In this document: one piece after another, positions 1-9,690 of the stretch
How positions within the stretch are numbered: position 1 is the first letter of the stretch
Layout: the number at the start of each line of letters is the position of its first letter
NCBI GenBank assembly: GCA_963693305.1
Contig: OY855908.1
Location: forward strand, 3,152,501-3,216,500
Direction of reading: 5' to 3'
Length of the DNA: 64,000 nt
From: Meandrina meandrites
Taxonomy: Eukaryota; Cnidaria; Anthozoa; Scleractinia; Meandrinidae
Position numbers and translations under genes: made by a program
Notes under the pieces: generated by a model
What the model was told of the DNA's origin: nothing
What the model saw: only the letters and a program-made list of their open reading frames with translations
Database searches by the model: none

Positions 1-250
1 TTTCCTTAGTTCAAACCTCTTCTCTTGTGGAGTTTGAAGTCTTGCTGCTGTAACGGTCGATGAAAGATTTGCCTTTTTTGGCAGTTACAGGCTGTACATT
101 TTTACTCATCATTTGTATTTTGACTCGCCCCACAGGCTCGCCAAAACACTGCAAGAAACGTAAACATGTTCAGTGATACTACACACTAGGTACGCTCAAG
201 CAAATCCACAATTAAGGCTGTTCACAGTTTAATCTCGTCCCCAGAAAACG

Positions 251-413
251 GAGGCAGCGTGGCCTAGTGGTTAGGGCGCTGGACTTGTAATCCGGAAGTC
301 CCGGGTTCAAATCCTCCTCTCTGCCACTAGATGGATTTGTCTTCGGTGGTCCCGAATTCAACTCCTCCACGCTTTGTATATAGCCAACGGCCAGTTGGGA
401 TTTTTAACAAGTT
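251..413 (+). mobile_element. tRNA-derived SINE
   Basis: The head at 253-326 folds as a degenerate tRNA. It has a 7-bp acceptor stem with one mismatch, a D arm with an A-box (GTGGCCTAGTGG), a good anticodon stem with loop CTTGTAA (anticodon TGT, Thr-like), and a B-box (GGTTCAAATCC). The T stem has two C-C mismatches and a non-tRNA body follows to about 413, so this is a SINE rather than a working tRNA gene. The 3' boundary is approximate. Confidence 0.72.
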
Positions 414-1342
414 TCTGTTTGATTTATAACATTTGTTTCACTTTTTTATTTTACACTACGGTACTGACCCAAAATACAATAGTATATTTACGCTGCTTAC
501 AGTACGGTCCTAACTGTGCTACCTACAATACGATACACAAATTACAATACAATACTTACATTACCAAAATACAATACGAAATCTAATCAGACAATTTAAA
601 TTTCTTACAACTCTGATGCTATATACATAATGATTTCTTCGATCTGACCTTTCGTTTCATATTAAACAGAATGTTTTACTATCACTTCTTCTTTAAGGGG
701 GGAGGGGAAGGGGAAACTTATTTTGAATGAATTTCTATTTGTATTTCCCCACCCCATAACTTTTTTTATCAAGAACCGTTCCTAAGTTTAAGCTTCAGAA
801 TAGTATACTTCCAGTAATATTGAAAATACACACTTTAACTAGTATAATATTTTGCCCTGGGTATTGTTATTCATGACATGTAGATAAGGTATTGGGAATC
901 GCTCTGGCCTGGGAAAAGCCCAAACCAGGCTCAGAAGATCTCCGGCAGGTGACGCAGATTTCAAACCCGGCTTCTCGCAGGGAGGGCGGGTGGGGTGCCA
1001 ACTATTCGCTGCCGCGGATTAGAGTGCACAACAGGGAGCACGTTTGCCTTTTATATGAATATTTGCATATCATTAATTCATCCCCAAAGCATATATTACC
1101 AATTCAAATTGACTTTGAATAGTTTTAAATTGATCGTTTCAATGGTACAGAATCGATCAATCTCAATTTCAGGACATGGCAGAAAGGGGCCGGCTGAAAT
1201 CCTGGACAAATAAGCTGTTGTATTCCAGGTGTATTTCGGATTTTCCCTTCTCAAACTCATAAATAATTTATCAAGTTAAAAGAAAGGAAACCAGAACCGT
1301 GACGGTGGTTTCGATATGTTATCTTACATGTAATAAGCTTAA
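414..1342. other. No gene recognised
   Basis: AT-rich sequence. The short ORFs at 374-586, 892-1122 and 995-1213 overlap in different frames and show no domain or splice context. A GC-richer patch at about 895-1045 may be an old repeat, but no termini were found. Confidence 0.5.
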
Positions 1343-1462
1343 CTTATTATAGGAAATTAACGCTTCATTAAATTGCCGCGTGTTTTGAAAACTCGCTTTA
1401 ATTGTTGTGAGCGTTAATTTCCGCGGCCTTAAATTAGTGGAGCGTTAATTTCCTATAATAAG
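1343..1462. mobile_element. MITE with 22-bp terminal inverted repeats
   Basis: CTTATTATAGGAAATTAACG at 1343 is mirrored at 1441-1462, enclosing about 76 bp with further internal copies of the GCGTTAATTTCC motif. It has no coding capacity. The superfamily cannot be assigned without a clear target duplication. Confidence 0.75.
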
Positions 1463-1522
1463 GTAGATTTTTACGATTTTATTTCCCCGTTTCTTCTGTA
1501 GGTTTAGCTTCGATTAACAAGT

Positions 1523-1652
1523 TATATCAAACAACCGAAAGAGCTTTTCATCACGCCTTGAAATTCGTGAATAATGCACCACTGTGCGCCGTATTTTTGA
1601 CTCGCTTCCCGGTGTTTGGAAACGTGATGAAAGACTCGCGTGTTTGATATAT
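1523..1652. mobile_element. Small inverted-repeat element
   Basis: ATATCAAACA...TTTCATCACG at 1523-1554 is the imperfect reverse complement of CGTGATGAAAGACTCGCGTG...TATAT at 1623-1652. The size and foldback structure fit a MITE. No target duplication was verified. Confidence 0.6.
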
Positions 1653-2231
1653 TTATTTGTAGCCACGGAGCAGTATTTTTGTATTTTCTTGTTTTAGTTT
1701 TTTATTTTCTCGTTCGTGCATATTTATTGTTGTACTTAGTTTCTTCGCCAGTTATTATTTTTTGGGTTACGTAACATTTCATATTTTCGTTTACATTTGT
1801 TATCTGTTAATTCTATTGCTTGTACAGATTCTTTTGTATTAAATTTTTTATTTCGTTGTCAGTGTTTTGTAGCCGTCCAAATCATGATAGCCACACACAT
1901 TTTGCAAGTTTTTTATTTTCCGTTATAGTTTTGCCCGCTTTATTATTTTTCGTTTTGTTTTCCGATCTGCAGCGAATTCGAATCACTATTTTACCACAGA
2001 TCGCAAATTATTTTAAAAGACGATGTGGTTTTTAGCACATGTACACACCACAACAGGTTATGCATGCAATACAAGACCGACATCAGGGTCCAACTCCACC
2101 TTAAGACGCAGACAGTTTATATGCTCCCATCGGTGTCCATATTAGCAGGATTTTTTAAAATGACTGTTATTTTTACTGATCGCACAGTTTTCCCAAAACG
2201 CATCCTAACAACTGTCAAATAAACTATAAAA
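1653..2231. other. Downstream flank of the receptor gene; no gene seen
   Basis: T-rich sequence between a MITE and the 3' end of the minus-strand receptor gene. The ORFs at 1820-2035 and 2025-2222 have no recognisable features. Several TTTATT strings (AATAAA on the minus strand), for example near 1908 and 1939, could serve as polyadenylation signals for the receptor gene, but none can be singled out. Confidence 0.45.
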
Positions 2232-3182
2232 TCAAAGTATTGTGCAAGTTACACTACGAACATGAACATCCTCTTTTTTCTTCAAGCCAACAGGGGAGAA
2301 ACGATCAGTACTCTTCATTAGCTCTTGAAGTTTAACCAAGTTATGCTGAACAGTTGTTACCTTAACATGGTCAGGTCCGAACTTTTTCAGAAAAATGTCC
2401 AGCGCACGATCATAATACTCTTTCGCTTGCTCCAGGTCACCCAGGTCACTGTGCACAGTCCCTAGGTTATTGTAACAACTTGCCACATCAACATGCTCAG
2501 TTCCAAGCTTTTTCAGGCGGATGGTAAGTGCACGATCATAAAACTCTTTTGCCTGCTCCAGGTCACCCAGGGCTCTGTGCACAGTCCCCAGGTTATTGTA
2601 AGAAGTTGCTACATCGACATGCTCAGTTCCAAGCTTTTTCAGGCGGATGGTAAGTGCACGATCATAATACTCTTTTGCCTGCTCCAGGCCATCCAGGGCA
2701 CTGTGCACAGTCCCCAGGTTATTGTAAGAAGTTGCTACATCGACATGCTCAGTTCCAAGCTTTTTCAGGCGGATCGTAAGTGCACGATCATAATGCTCTT
2801 TTGCCTACTCCAGGTCACCCAGGTTATGGTGCACAGTCCCTATGTTATTGTAACAACTTGCCACATCAACATGCTCAGTTCCAAGCTTTTTCAGTTGGAT
2901 GGAAAGTGCACGATCATAATACTCTTTTGCCTCCTCCAGGTCACCCAGGTTATGGTGCACAGTCCCTAGGTTATTGTAACAACTTGCCACATCAACATGC
3001 TCAGTTCCAAGCTTTTTCCGGCGGATGGTAAGTGCACGATCATAATACTCTTTTGCCTGCTCCAGGCCATCCAGGGCACTGTGCACAGTCCCCAGGTTAT
3101 TGTAAGAAGTTGCTACATCGACATGCTCAGTTCCAAGCTTTTTCAGGCGGATCGTAAGTGCACGATCATAATGCTCTTTTGC
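2232..3182 (-). pseudogene. In-frame TPR tail beyond the first amber codon
   Basis: The receptor reading frame continues past the TAG at 3183-3185 to a stop at 2232-2234, interrupted once more by an identical TAG at 2805-2807. It encodes about seven further TPRs and a distinct C-terminus ending VRSVTCTIL. The whole frame from 6410 is 1392 codons with only these two stops and no frameshift. Degeneration is therefore recent, or limited to nonsense changes. The last repeat (GPDHVKVTTVQHNLVKL) is the divergent capping TPR, so the ancestral protein probably ended here. Confidence 0.75.
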
Positions 3183-4290
3183 CTACTCCAGGTCACCCAG
3201 GTTATGGTGCACAGTCCCTATGTTATTGTAACAACTTGCCACATCAACATGCTCAGTTCCAAGCTTTTTCAGTTGGATGGAAAGTGCACGATCATAATAC
3301 TCTTTTGCCTCCTCCAGGTCACCCAGGTTATGGTGCACAGTCCCTAGGTTATTGTAACAACTTGCCACATCAACATGCTCAGTTCCAAGCTTTTTCAGGC
3401 GGATGGTAAGTGCACGATCATAATACTCTTTTGCCTGCTCCAGGTCACCCAGGGCTCTGTGCACAGTCCCCAGGTTATTGTAAGAAGTTGCTACATCGAC
3501 ATGCTCAGTTCCAAGCTTTTTCAGGCGGATGGTAAGTGCACGATCATAAAACTCTTTTGCCTGCTCCAGGTCACCCAGTTTCCTGTTCAGATTCCCCAGG
3601 TTATTGTAACAACTTGCCACATCAACATGCTCAGTTCCAAGCTTTTTCAGTTGGATGGAAAGTGCACGATCATAATACTCTTTTGCCTGCTCCAGGTCAC
3701 CCAGGGCTCTGTGCACAGTCCCCAGGTTATTGTAAGAAGTTGCTACATCGACATGCTCAGTTCCAAGCTTTTTCAGGCGGATGGTAAGTGCACGATCATA
3801 AAACTCTTTTGCCTGCTCCAGGTCACCCAGTTTCCTGTTCAGATTCCCCAGGTTATTGTAACAACTTGCCACATCAACATGCTCAGTTCCAAGCTTTTTC
3901 AGGCGGATGGTAAGTGCACGATCATAATACTCTTTTTCCTGCTCCAGGTCATCCAGGGCTTTGTGCACAGTCCCCAGGTTATTGTAAGAAGTTGCTACAT
4001 CAACATGCTCAGTTCCAAGCTTTTTCAGTTGGATGGAAAGTGCACGATCATAATACTCTTTTGCCTCCTCCAGGTCACCCAGGTTATGGTGCACAGTCCC
4101 TAGGTTATTGTAACAGCTTGCCACATCAACATGCTCAGTTCCAAGCTTTTTCAGGCGGATGGTAAGTGCACGATCATAATACTCTTTTGCCTGCTCCAGG
4201 TCACCCAGGGCTCTGTGCACAGTCCCTAGGTTATTGTAAGAAGCTGCGACTTCAACATGCTCAGGTCCGAACTTTTTCATTTTAATGTCT
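2330..4290 (-). repeat. 126-bp tandem array encoding about 16 TPRs
   Basis: The DNA repeats every 126 bp (42 codons), with strings such as CATGCTCAGTTCCAAGC and GTGCACGATCATAA recurring in step on the plus strand. Units alternate between two or three subtypes (VATSYNNLGTVHRAL, VASCYNNLGNLNRKL, VASCYNNLGTVHHNL), which shows repeated unequal exchange. The antisense ORFs over this stretch are by-products of the repeat. Confidence 0.92.
2641..3396 (-). repeat. 378-bp tandem duplication (three TPR units)
   Basis: The block at about 2641-3016 is, by eye, identical to the block at about 3019-3394. Shared private variants are GGATCGTAAG, the His codon in EHYDRAL, the amber codon and an Ile in NNIGTVH. 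The two blocks begin to differ at about 3017 versus 3395 (CCGG against CAGG). The near-perfect identity implies a recent duplication or gene conversion. Confidence 0.9.
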
Positions 4291-6410
4291 AGATGACATT
4301 GGAAATGCTTCTTCGCCTGGAGAAAATCACCCAAGTCCTTTTGGATACGGCCTACGTACCAGTAGGCGAGCGCTATATTTTCGTCGTTTGGTTCGTCACT
4401 TCCCATTGCGAATTCTAGTGCGAGGTCAAAGAACTTCTTTGCTGCGTGGAATGCACAGTGTCTTTGACACATTTGGCCAAGTGTTTGAAAGAAAGGCGGA
4501 TAATGCTGAACATTTTTTACACTGCTTTGGGTACCAAACAGAGTTTCAATGGATAATATTAAGGTTTCTAAGTGGGGAAGAATGTGCTTGTTGTTTACAA
4601 GAGAATCAAGGTCGTCCCAATCTGCTGATAAGTTTTCTTTTATGAACTGGCTGAATGATCTCGTGGCTGCATTCACGTATTGAAGTCGTTGGCTGACTGG
4701 ACGATCTTTCATCAAAGAGTTAATGATATCATACACGATCTGATGTATTCGAATGTAGACGCCACTCTCCTCTTCTTCAAACAACAGCAGTGAGCATCTT
4801 TGGATCCTCATACTAATCATCTCTTTATCTTCAATTTCTTCATCTACGTTGAGAATGCAACTGATCACGATGCCTAGGCTCAATGGCTGTGGTGTACATA
4901 GAGAGAGGAAACTGAACGCGTGATCTATAACTTTGTCGGATGATATAACTTTTTCTACGGCTAGTGTTATTGCTGTGGTCATAGATTTCTGGTAGCTTGG
5001 GTTGGTTTCAGCAAGAATGGTCTCAGTGGTACCTCGCAGGCCTTTTTCCAGTTTCTCGAGATAGTCGCTCCAGCCAAAATGAGACGTCACTTTGTTCTCC
5101 CGAACCTGTCTGACAAAGGAGGCTGCGCTTGCTAAGGCAAGTGGTTGATGGTCTAACTCCTGCGCAACTTCTTTTTCCATCCTGCTGTCAGAGATACCAG
5201 AAAGCTTTGCTAATAAAGCACAGGCATCATCAGACCCCATGCCTTTGCTAACTGAGATGTGCTGAATGGAAGAGCTTGTCAAAGGGATGGAGGCAGTGTC
5301 CTGTGTTGTGATTAGCAATTGGCCCCTTCCAACTTGCGGCAAATGAGCATGAACAAGTGATATGCTAGTGACATTGTCGACTACCAATAGCCACGACGTG
5401 AAAAGATCGATTTTGGTGCTAATTAACGTCTTCAGGTTGGCGATCTTCTCGTCTTTCGTCAAATCCTTCAAGCTCAGTGTATTTGTAACTGAATATTCCG
5501 GACACTTTAGCTGTCGGGCCAAAGAGACATACGATTCCAGAAGTGTATCCGGGTTTTCAGCATTCAGAGTCATTACAAATGAAGTAGCACCCGGAATTAC
5601 CTTGACTTTGTCGTAGAACTGCTTGGCTACGAGGCCTGCTAATTGAGATTTTCCACTTCCTGGATTACCTGAGATGTACAGGTAGCTTAAGCTGTTTTCA
5701 TTATCGCTTTTCAACTGTCTGAGCTGTCGTGTAATTTCAGCCACTTCACGATCGCGACCTGCGACTTCGTGTGAAGGTTTTGGAGGGAGAATACAAAACG
5801 AGGAAATTTCATTGTGTAACTGATCTTCAAGGGCCTGTCGCTGCTCTTCTTTTTCTTGAAGTTCCTGTTTCAGGTCATCAACCTTTTTTAAGACACCTCT
5901 TAACTCCTCCGTGGGAAAGCTTCTCTGATTACTGATCTCTTGAATTTTCAAGGTAGAGAGTCCGAGGCCTTGAAATGCGGCATGAACTTTACCAATGGCA
6001 ATTTGAAAGTCTGGGTCCGAAAGATGTCCTTTTGGCATGTGAGCAAACCCTTCATTGCGAAACTTTCTGAGATCATCCACATTTGATTTGACTACTGGAT
6101 TAAGACCGTGGATAGAATCTGAAAAAAGGATTGCGTAAAATAGCATGGTGCAATCCCATTCAGCTCTATCTCCATTAACCATGGTAGCTAAGAGATGGGC
6201 ATTTCTTCTCTGGTTCCGAGGAGACTCGCCGTTATAGAAGTCCATTCCATTCCGAGGCTCATCCTTCCATTCCCCTAATGTTGTCGTGTAGCGATTGTCC
6301 CATTCTTGTTTGAAGATTGTTCGCAGACCCTCGGCTAGTTCATCGGTGGTGACGTAACAAATACGGTAATAGTTCAGTTGCTCTTCAGTGTATTCCATTG
6401 CAGCGGCCAT
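3183..6410 (-). CDS. HEPN-NB-ARC-TPR receptor (NLR/STAND-like), truncated by an amber codon
   Basis: An uninterrupted 1075-residue frame with no introns. Residues about 5-150 resemble the HEPN-like domain of DZIP3-type proteins and hold an Rx4-6H motif (R118...H124, RNEGFAH). Residues 165-205 are coiled coil. The NB-ARC-type NTPase has Walker A GNPGSGKS (248-255), Walker B LLVVDN (about 341-346), a sensor strand LLITTQD (365-371), a GLPLA-like HQPLALA (421-427) and an MHD-like IHQIVYD (555-561). From about 680 on are kinesin-light-chain-type TPRs, each 42 residues with NNLGTVH...GDLEQAKEYYDRAL. STAND proteins of this layout are signal-sensing switches, commonly innate immune, in the cytoplasm. 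I infer that role here. ATG at 6410 is chosen because the frame and the HEPN homology begin there, with G at +4. The frame ends at TAG (3183-3185) where sister repeats have CAG (Gln). In-frame TPR sequence continues beyond it, so this may be a truncated allele, a pseudogene or a readthrough gene. Confidence 0.86.
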   Translation of the reverse strand: MAAAMEYTEEQLNYYRICYVTTDELAEGLRTIFKQEWDNRYTTTLGEWKDEPRNGMDFYNGESPRNQRRNAHLLATMVNGDRAEWDCTMLFYAILFSDSIHGLNPVVKSNVDDLRKFRNEGFAHMPKGHLSDPDFQIAIGKVHAAFQGLGLSTLKIQEISNQRSFPTEELRGVLKKVDDLKQELQEKEEQRQALEDQLHNEISSFCILPPKPSHEVAGRDREVAEITRQLRQLKSDNENSLSYLYISGNPGSGKSQLAGLVAKQFYDKVKVIPGATSFVMTLNAENPDTLLESYVSLARQLKCPEYSVTNTLSLKDLTKDEKIANLKTLISTKIDLFTSWLLVVDNVTSISLVHAHLPQVGRGQLLITTQDTASIPLTSSSIQHISVSKGMGSDDACALLAKLSGISDSRMEKEVAQELDHQPLALASAASFVRQVRENKVTSHFGWSDYLEKLEKGLRGTTETILAETNPSYQKSMTTAITLAVEKVISSDKVIDHAFSFLSLCTPQPLSLGIVISCILNVDEEIEDKEMISMRIQRCSLLLFEEEESGVYIRIHQIVYDIINSLMKDRPVSQRLQYVNAATRSFSQFIKENLSADWDDLDSLVNNKHILPHLETLILSIETLFGTQSSVKNVQHYPPFFQTLGQMCQRHCAFHAAKKFFDLALEFAMGSDEPNDENIALAYWYVGRIQKDLGDFLQAKKHFQCHLDIKMKKFGPEHVEVAASYNNLGTVHRALGDLEQAKEYYDRALTIRLKKLGTEHVDVASCYNNLGTVHHNLGDLEEAKEYYDRALSIQLKKLGTEHVDVATSYNNLGTVHKALDDLEQEKEYYDRALTIRLKKLGTEHVDVASCYNNLGNLNRKLGDLEQAKEFYDRALTIRLKKLGTEHVDVATSYNNLGTVHRALGDLEQAKEYYDRALSIQLKKLGTEHVDVASCYNNLGNLNRKLGDLEQAKEFYDRALTIRLKKLGTEHVDVATSYNNLGTVHRALGDLEQAKEYYDRALTIRLKKLGTEHVDVASCYNNLGTVHHNLGDLEEAKEYYDRALSIQLKKLGTEHVDVASCYNNIGTVHHNLGDLE

Positions 6411-7138
6411 ATCCAGCTTGAATCACATTCCAAGTTTGACTCCAGTCCTTTGTGTAACAAATGAAACCTTCTTATTAGCCATTTACTATTTGTGTGTCTG
6501 ATCAGTTGCTAGCTATAATGAAAAGTGTAATTGCTTTGTTTTTTTAACCTGCCTTCGGATTGTTTAAATAAGAAATACAATGTTTTTTTACAACACGATG
6601 TTTTGACGTATTAAAAAACAATCGGACATTTTTTTGGAGTGTGTAACTAACTGCCGTGTGTTGTTTGCAAGTTAGAACTTGGTTTTAGTTCTTTGTGGAT
6701 TAGAAGCATATCGTAGATGGGGCGATCAATTTTTTTTTTGGAGTTTTCCTTAGCACTGAAATTCATTCCGTGTTCCTCGTCAGTTCATGTGCGTTAATGC
6801 AGGTGCCAGTTGGCGTAACACCTGCATTGATGCGTCTCGCTCCTCAGCAGGCGGATCATAGAGAGGAAAGTCCACGGCGCCCCTGATATTTTTCTATCCC
6901 CAATTGTTTTCGCGCGCGTTTGTGTATACAAATGCAATGGAACCCATTGCGGAGGAAAGCGTGAACGCGTTGTCTAATACGAATAGGGACCTTCACGTCA
7001 GAGTAAGGGAGTACAGCTCGTTATTGTTGTTGTTTCACATCAGAGTGCGAGTGCGAGAATGACTTTCGAACTGCAATCCAGTTTAGGTCTTTAAAGTTCT
7101 CACTCTTACCTGTTGCTGACACGTTGAAAAGAAGACTA
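6411..7138. promoter_or_regulatory. Upstream flank and presumed promoter of the receptor gene
   Basis: AT-rich non-coding DNA upstream of the receptor start. I see no clear TATA or initiator element. A short inverted repeat at about 6797-6821 (AATGCAGGTG...CACCTGCATT) is the only distinct structure. Promoter function is inferred from position only. Confidence 0.3.
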
Positions 7139-8188
7139 CAGTCGAAGCTCTCGTAAGCGAATACCCCAACCTCGTTCCCAGGGCTTTTCCCTTCTACAGT
7201 GGAACCTCGATTTAACGAACCTGTATATAACGAAGTCCTCGGTATAACGAACGATTTTCTTCAGCCCGGCCAAAATTACAGTAAAATGTATGGAACAGAG
7301 CCTCGATATAACGAAATTCTCGTTATAACGAACACATTCCAAAAGCCCAAACGTAAAATATACCTCGATATAACGAATAAATGTCAAACACGTTACGAAA
7401 GATGAATGCGAAACAGACCAACAAGGATGAAACTTCTTTAATTCTGTAATACGAGGGCAAGCTCATTACAGCGGTATTTATATGACAGCTCTGCCCAATT
7501 TCATTTTGCTATTTGAAAAAAAACCGGTTCAAAGGAAAAATAATTTCTGCGCTCGCTATACATTCTTATGGATTACAATAAAAAGACAGAGGCAATCCTC
7601 ACTAGAAGAATTATTTTGATTAAGGGTTTACTACAACAGTACATGTTCATTTTGAGGAATTTCTTAAATGGAAGACGAATTTTTATTGATGACGAAAAAG
7701 AAAACAAGCTTCGTTGGAAGTAATCTTTTATTAGCGTTTCAATTTATGTTTAGTTTAGAGCAGTTTTGTTTGCCTGTTCAGTTTCTAGTACCGTATCTAT
7801 GTAAAGGACTGTACTGAGACAAGCTTCGTCACGGTATAGACAAATGAACGAATGTTTATTAGTGTTCAGATCCCAGATCCGTCAATGCTTGGTACTGCAT
7901 AGTCTCCTTCGCAGCCGTTTTTAGTGTCGTCACTCCCTCGCAGCCGTTTTTAGTGTCGTCACGCAACGCTCCTCCACACAAACGGCTGCTCACATTCGAA
8001 CAACATTCCTTTCCTTCGTTTCACTTCTGCAACCAATCACCATTTGGGTTACATATTTCGAGAACTGAGCGCGCCAAAGAAATCTAACCAATCATTTTGC
8101 TTGTTTCATCTTGGAGATCACAGCTTTCAAAATAGCGACCCCTGAAGAAGTGTTTGATGTTGTCAGAAAGACATTTCAAATTTCTAGC

Positions 8189-8872
8189 TTATTGTGGTTT
8201 TCAATAAGGGCCTGTTTACAAACAGGTAGGGTAATCCTAGTGCAAGGGTTACCCTAGCAAGAGGGTTAGAAGACAGGCCGGGTTTACAAGCAAAATTTCG
8301 CAGGTAGGGTAACCCTACTAACCGGGTCAACTTCCACCGGTTACGCTTCAGTTAACCTTGTAACATTTTGTTGTAAGAAGCTGTTATTCGAAAAAAATTC
8401 CGTTCCAGTGCAAAAATACGACAAATTATGAATGAACACGATGTTTCTTGGTCACAATTCCCTGTTTTGTCGGTATTTTTAAACATATTTAGCTGCTAGG
8501 AGGCAAAATGAAGTTGTCCCGGGTAGGCGAGTTATCCCTAGCAGAGCGTTTACAAGGCGCTAGGGTTATCCTGGCGCTAGGGTAACCCTAGCGGTCAGCT
8601 AGGGCTACCCTAGTGCTAGGGTACCTGCTTGTAAACAGGCCCTAATAACATACGAAGTCTGAAATTCAACCTCAACCAACGCTTAACCTTCTAAACGGAC
8701 CTCTCAGGAAACAGAAGTTAACTTCAGCCGGGTCAAAAGGTCACGTCTGTCAGCTGTGATTGGTAGATTTCGATCCATTTTGTTTGTTTCTGTTTTACAC
8801 GGTTCGTTGCCTCATGACGGCTGCGAAAAACGCAGTGGTTTAGATTTCGCATGCTATTGAAAGGCGCAATAA
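8189..8872. mobile_element. TTATTG-TIR MITE, split by a younger insertion
   Basis: It begins TTATTGTGGTTTTCAATA and ends CAATAA. With 8208-8645 removed, the rest aligns as the reverse complement of the intact element at 29614-29911. Shared strings include TGAAATTCAA, CCTCAACCAAC, GGGTCAAAAGGTCA and GATTGGTAGATTTC. It is inside the MULE-like element and is itself interrupted. Confidence 0.8.
8208..8642. mobile_element. PIF/Harbinger-like MITE (435 bp)
   Basis: TIRs GGGCCTGTTTACAA / GTAAACAGGCCC are flanked by TAA at 8205-8207 and 8643-8645, the three-base TWA target duplication typical of PIF/Harbinger elements. The interior is rich in CTAGGGTAACCCTAG-type inverted motifs. It is the innermost and youngest layer of the nest. 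Confidence 0.85.
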
Positions 8873-8890
8873 ACACACAGCAAAAACTCT

Positions 8891-8965
8891 GGAATTGGGA
8901 AAATCGTTGAAGAAAGAAAGGATGTTTTTGTCATCCTACCAACGGGTTTCGGAAAATCTCGGACT
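8891..8965 (+). pseudogene. RecQ-like helicase motif I fragment
   Basis: The plus-strand frame reads GIGKIVEERKDVFVILPTGF followed by GKSRT. This matches the superfamily-2 (RecQ-type) Walker A context, in which DVFV-LPTG-GKS is characteristic. The frame stays open for about 35 more codons without further helicase motifs that I can recognise. It is probably a captured or decayed gene fragment inside the MULE-like element. Confidence 0.55.
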
Positions 8966-9690
8966 GTAGCATCAGAAGAAGCATACGTGATATCGATCGG
9001 GAATTGTAAGAACATTTCAAGGCTTTCCCACGACATGCAGCTGCAGCGGTTTCTCCATTGTCACGGTCGTTCTCAATGCTAACTAAGTGTTTTGTTCTCG
9101 TAAGTTCCCGATTCTTGTAGAGTCCTTTCAATTCATGTTTGAACCCTCCAAGATGAATGCCTTTTTGAACATGACGAGTCGTCTTTAGCAAAGCTTTGCA
9201 AACTGAACTCGCTGGTCGCTGAATGGTCCTGAATAGCTGCTCACATTCACATCCGGACATGAACAAATAATCGCCCGGGTAAATCGAAATATATAATCTT
9301 TTCTTTTTTTCTGAACTACAGTGAAGCAAATAAAGCAACGATCACTTTGCAGAGCTTACTCTGGCGTCTCATACATTGGAGAAACTTCGATCCTTTGCAA
9401 CACTTGAGTACGCAGGAAAAACCATGTTGATTACAATCTCTTGCACTCTGATTGGTCACAAGAAACAAAGGGAATGGAATGTTGTTCGAATGTGAGCAGC
9501 CGTTTGTGGGGAGGAGCGTTGCGTGACGACACTAAAAAACGGCTGCGAGGGAGACTAGGTACTGCAACGTTACACTGTTGAAAATTGATTATTAACTATA
9601 CCTCGATATAACGAATATTTTGCTTGTTTTTCCGAAAATTCGTTAAATCGAGGTTTTCGATATAACGAACCCTCGATTTAACGAACAAAT

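Larger units (their letters stand above)
7900..9557. mobile_element. MULE-like element with long TIRs and a 9-bp target duplication
   Basis: Termini TAGTCTCC...GGAGACTA are flanked by a perfect 9-bp direct repeat, GGTACTGCA, at 7891-7899 and 9558-9566. TIRs of about 90 bp share CGCAGCCGTTTTTAGTGTCG and continue to the ACATTCGAACAACATTCC stretch. The left TIR carries an internal duplication of CTCGCAGCCGTTTTTAGTG. The 9-bp duplication and long TIRs fit Mutator-like elements. The interior encodes no transposase but holds other insertions and a helicase-like scrap. Confidence 0.82.
7139..9690. mobile_element. pogo/Tigger-like element remnants with CGATATAACGAA subterminal repeats
   Basis: CAGTCGAAGCTCTCGTAAGC at 7139 and CAGTGGAACCTCGATTTAAC at 7197 (preceded by TA) look like the CAGT-starting termini of IS630/pogo-type elements. 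Copies of CCTCGATATAACGAA recur at 7200-7380 and again at 9600-9685, on both sides of a later insertion. I could not find an intact right terminus, so the outer boundary and class are tentative. Confidence 0.5.

Noticed and set aside
253..326. Functional tRNA-Thr(TGT) gene
   Set aside because: The T stem is broken by two C-C mismatches, the acceptor has a mismatch, and a SINE-like body follows directly.
2493..4165. Plus-strand ORFs with repeated MLSSKLFQADGKCTIIILF or HDHNTLLPAPGHPG units
   Set aside because: They are antisense readings of the 126-bp TPR array, and their periodicity is that of the receptor gene.
2232..6410. Programmed amber readthrough or recoding as the favoured explanation
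   Set aside because: Both TAG codons sit at an ordinary Gln codon of the repeat and no stimulatory context is evident; a point mutation followed by duplication is simpler.
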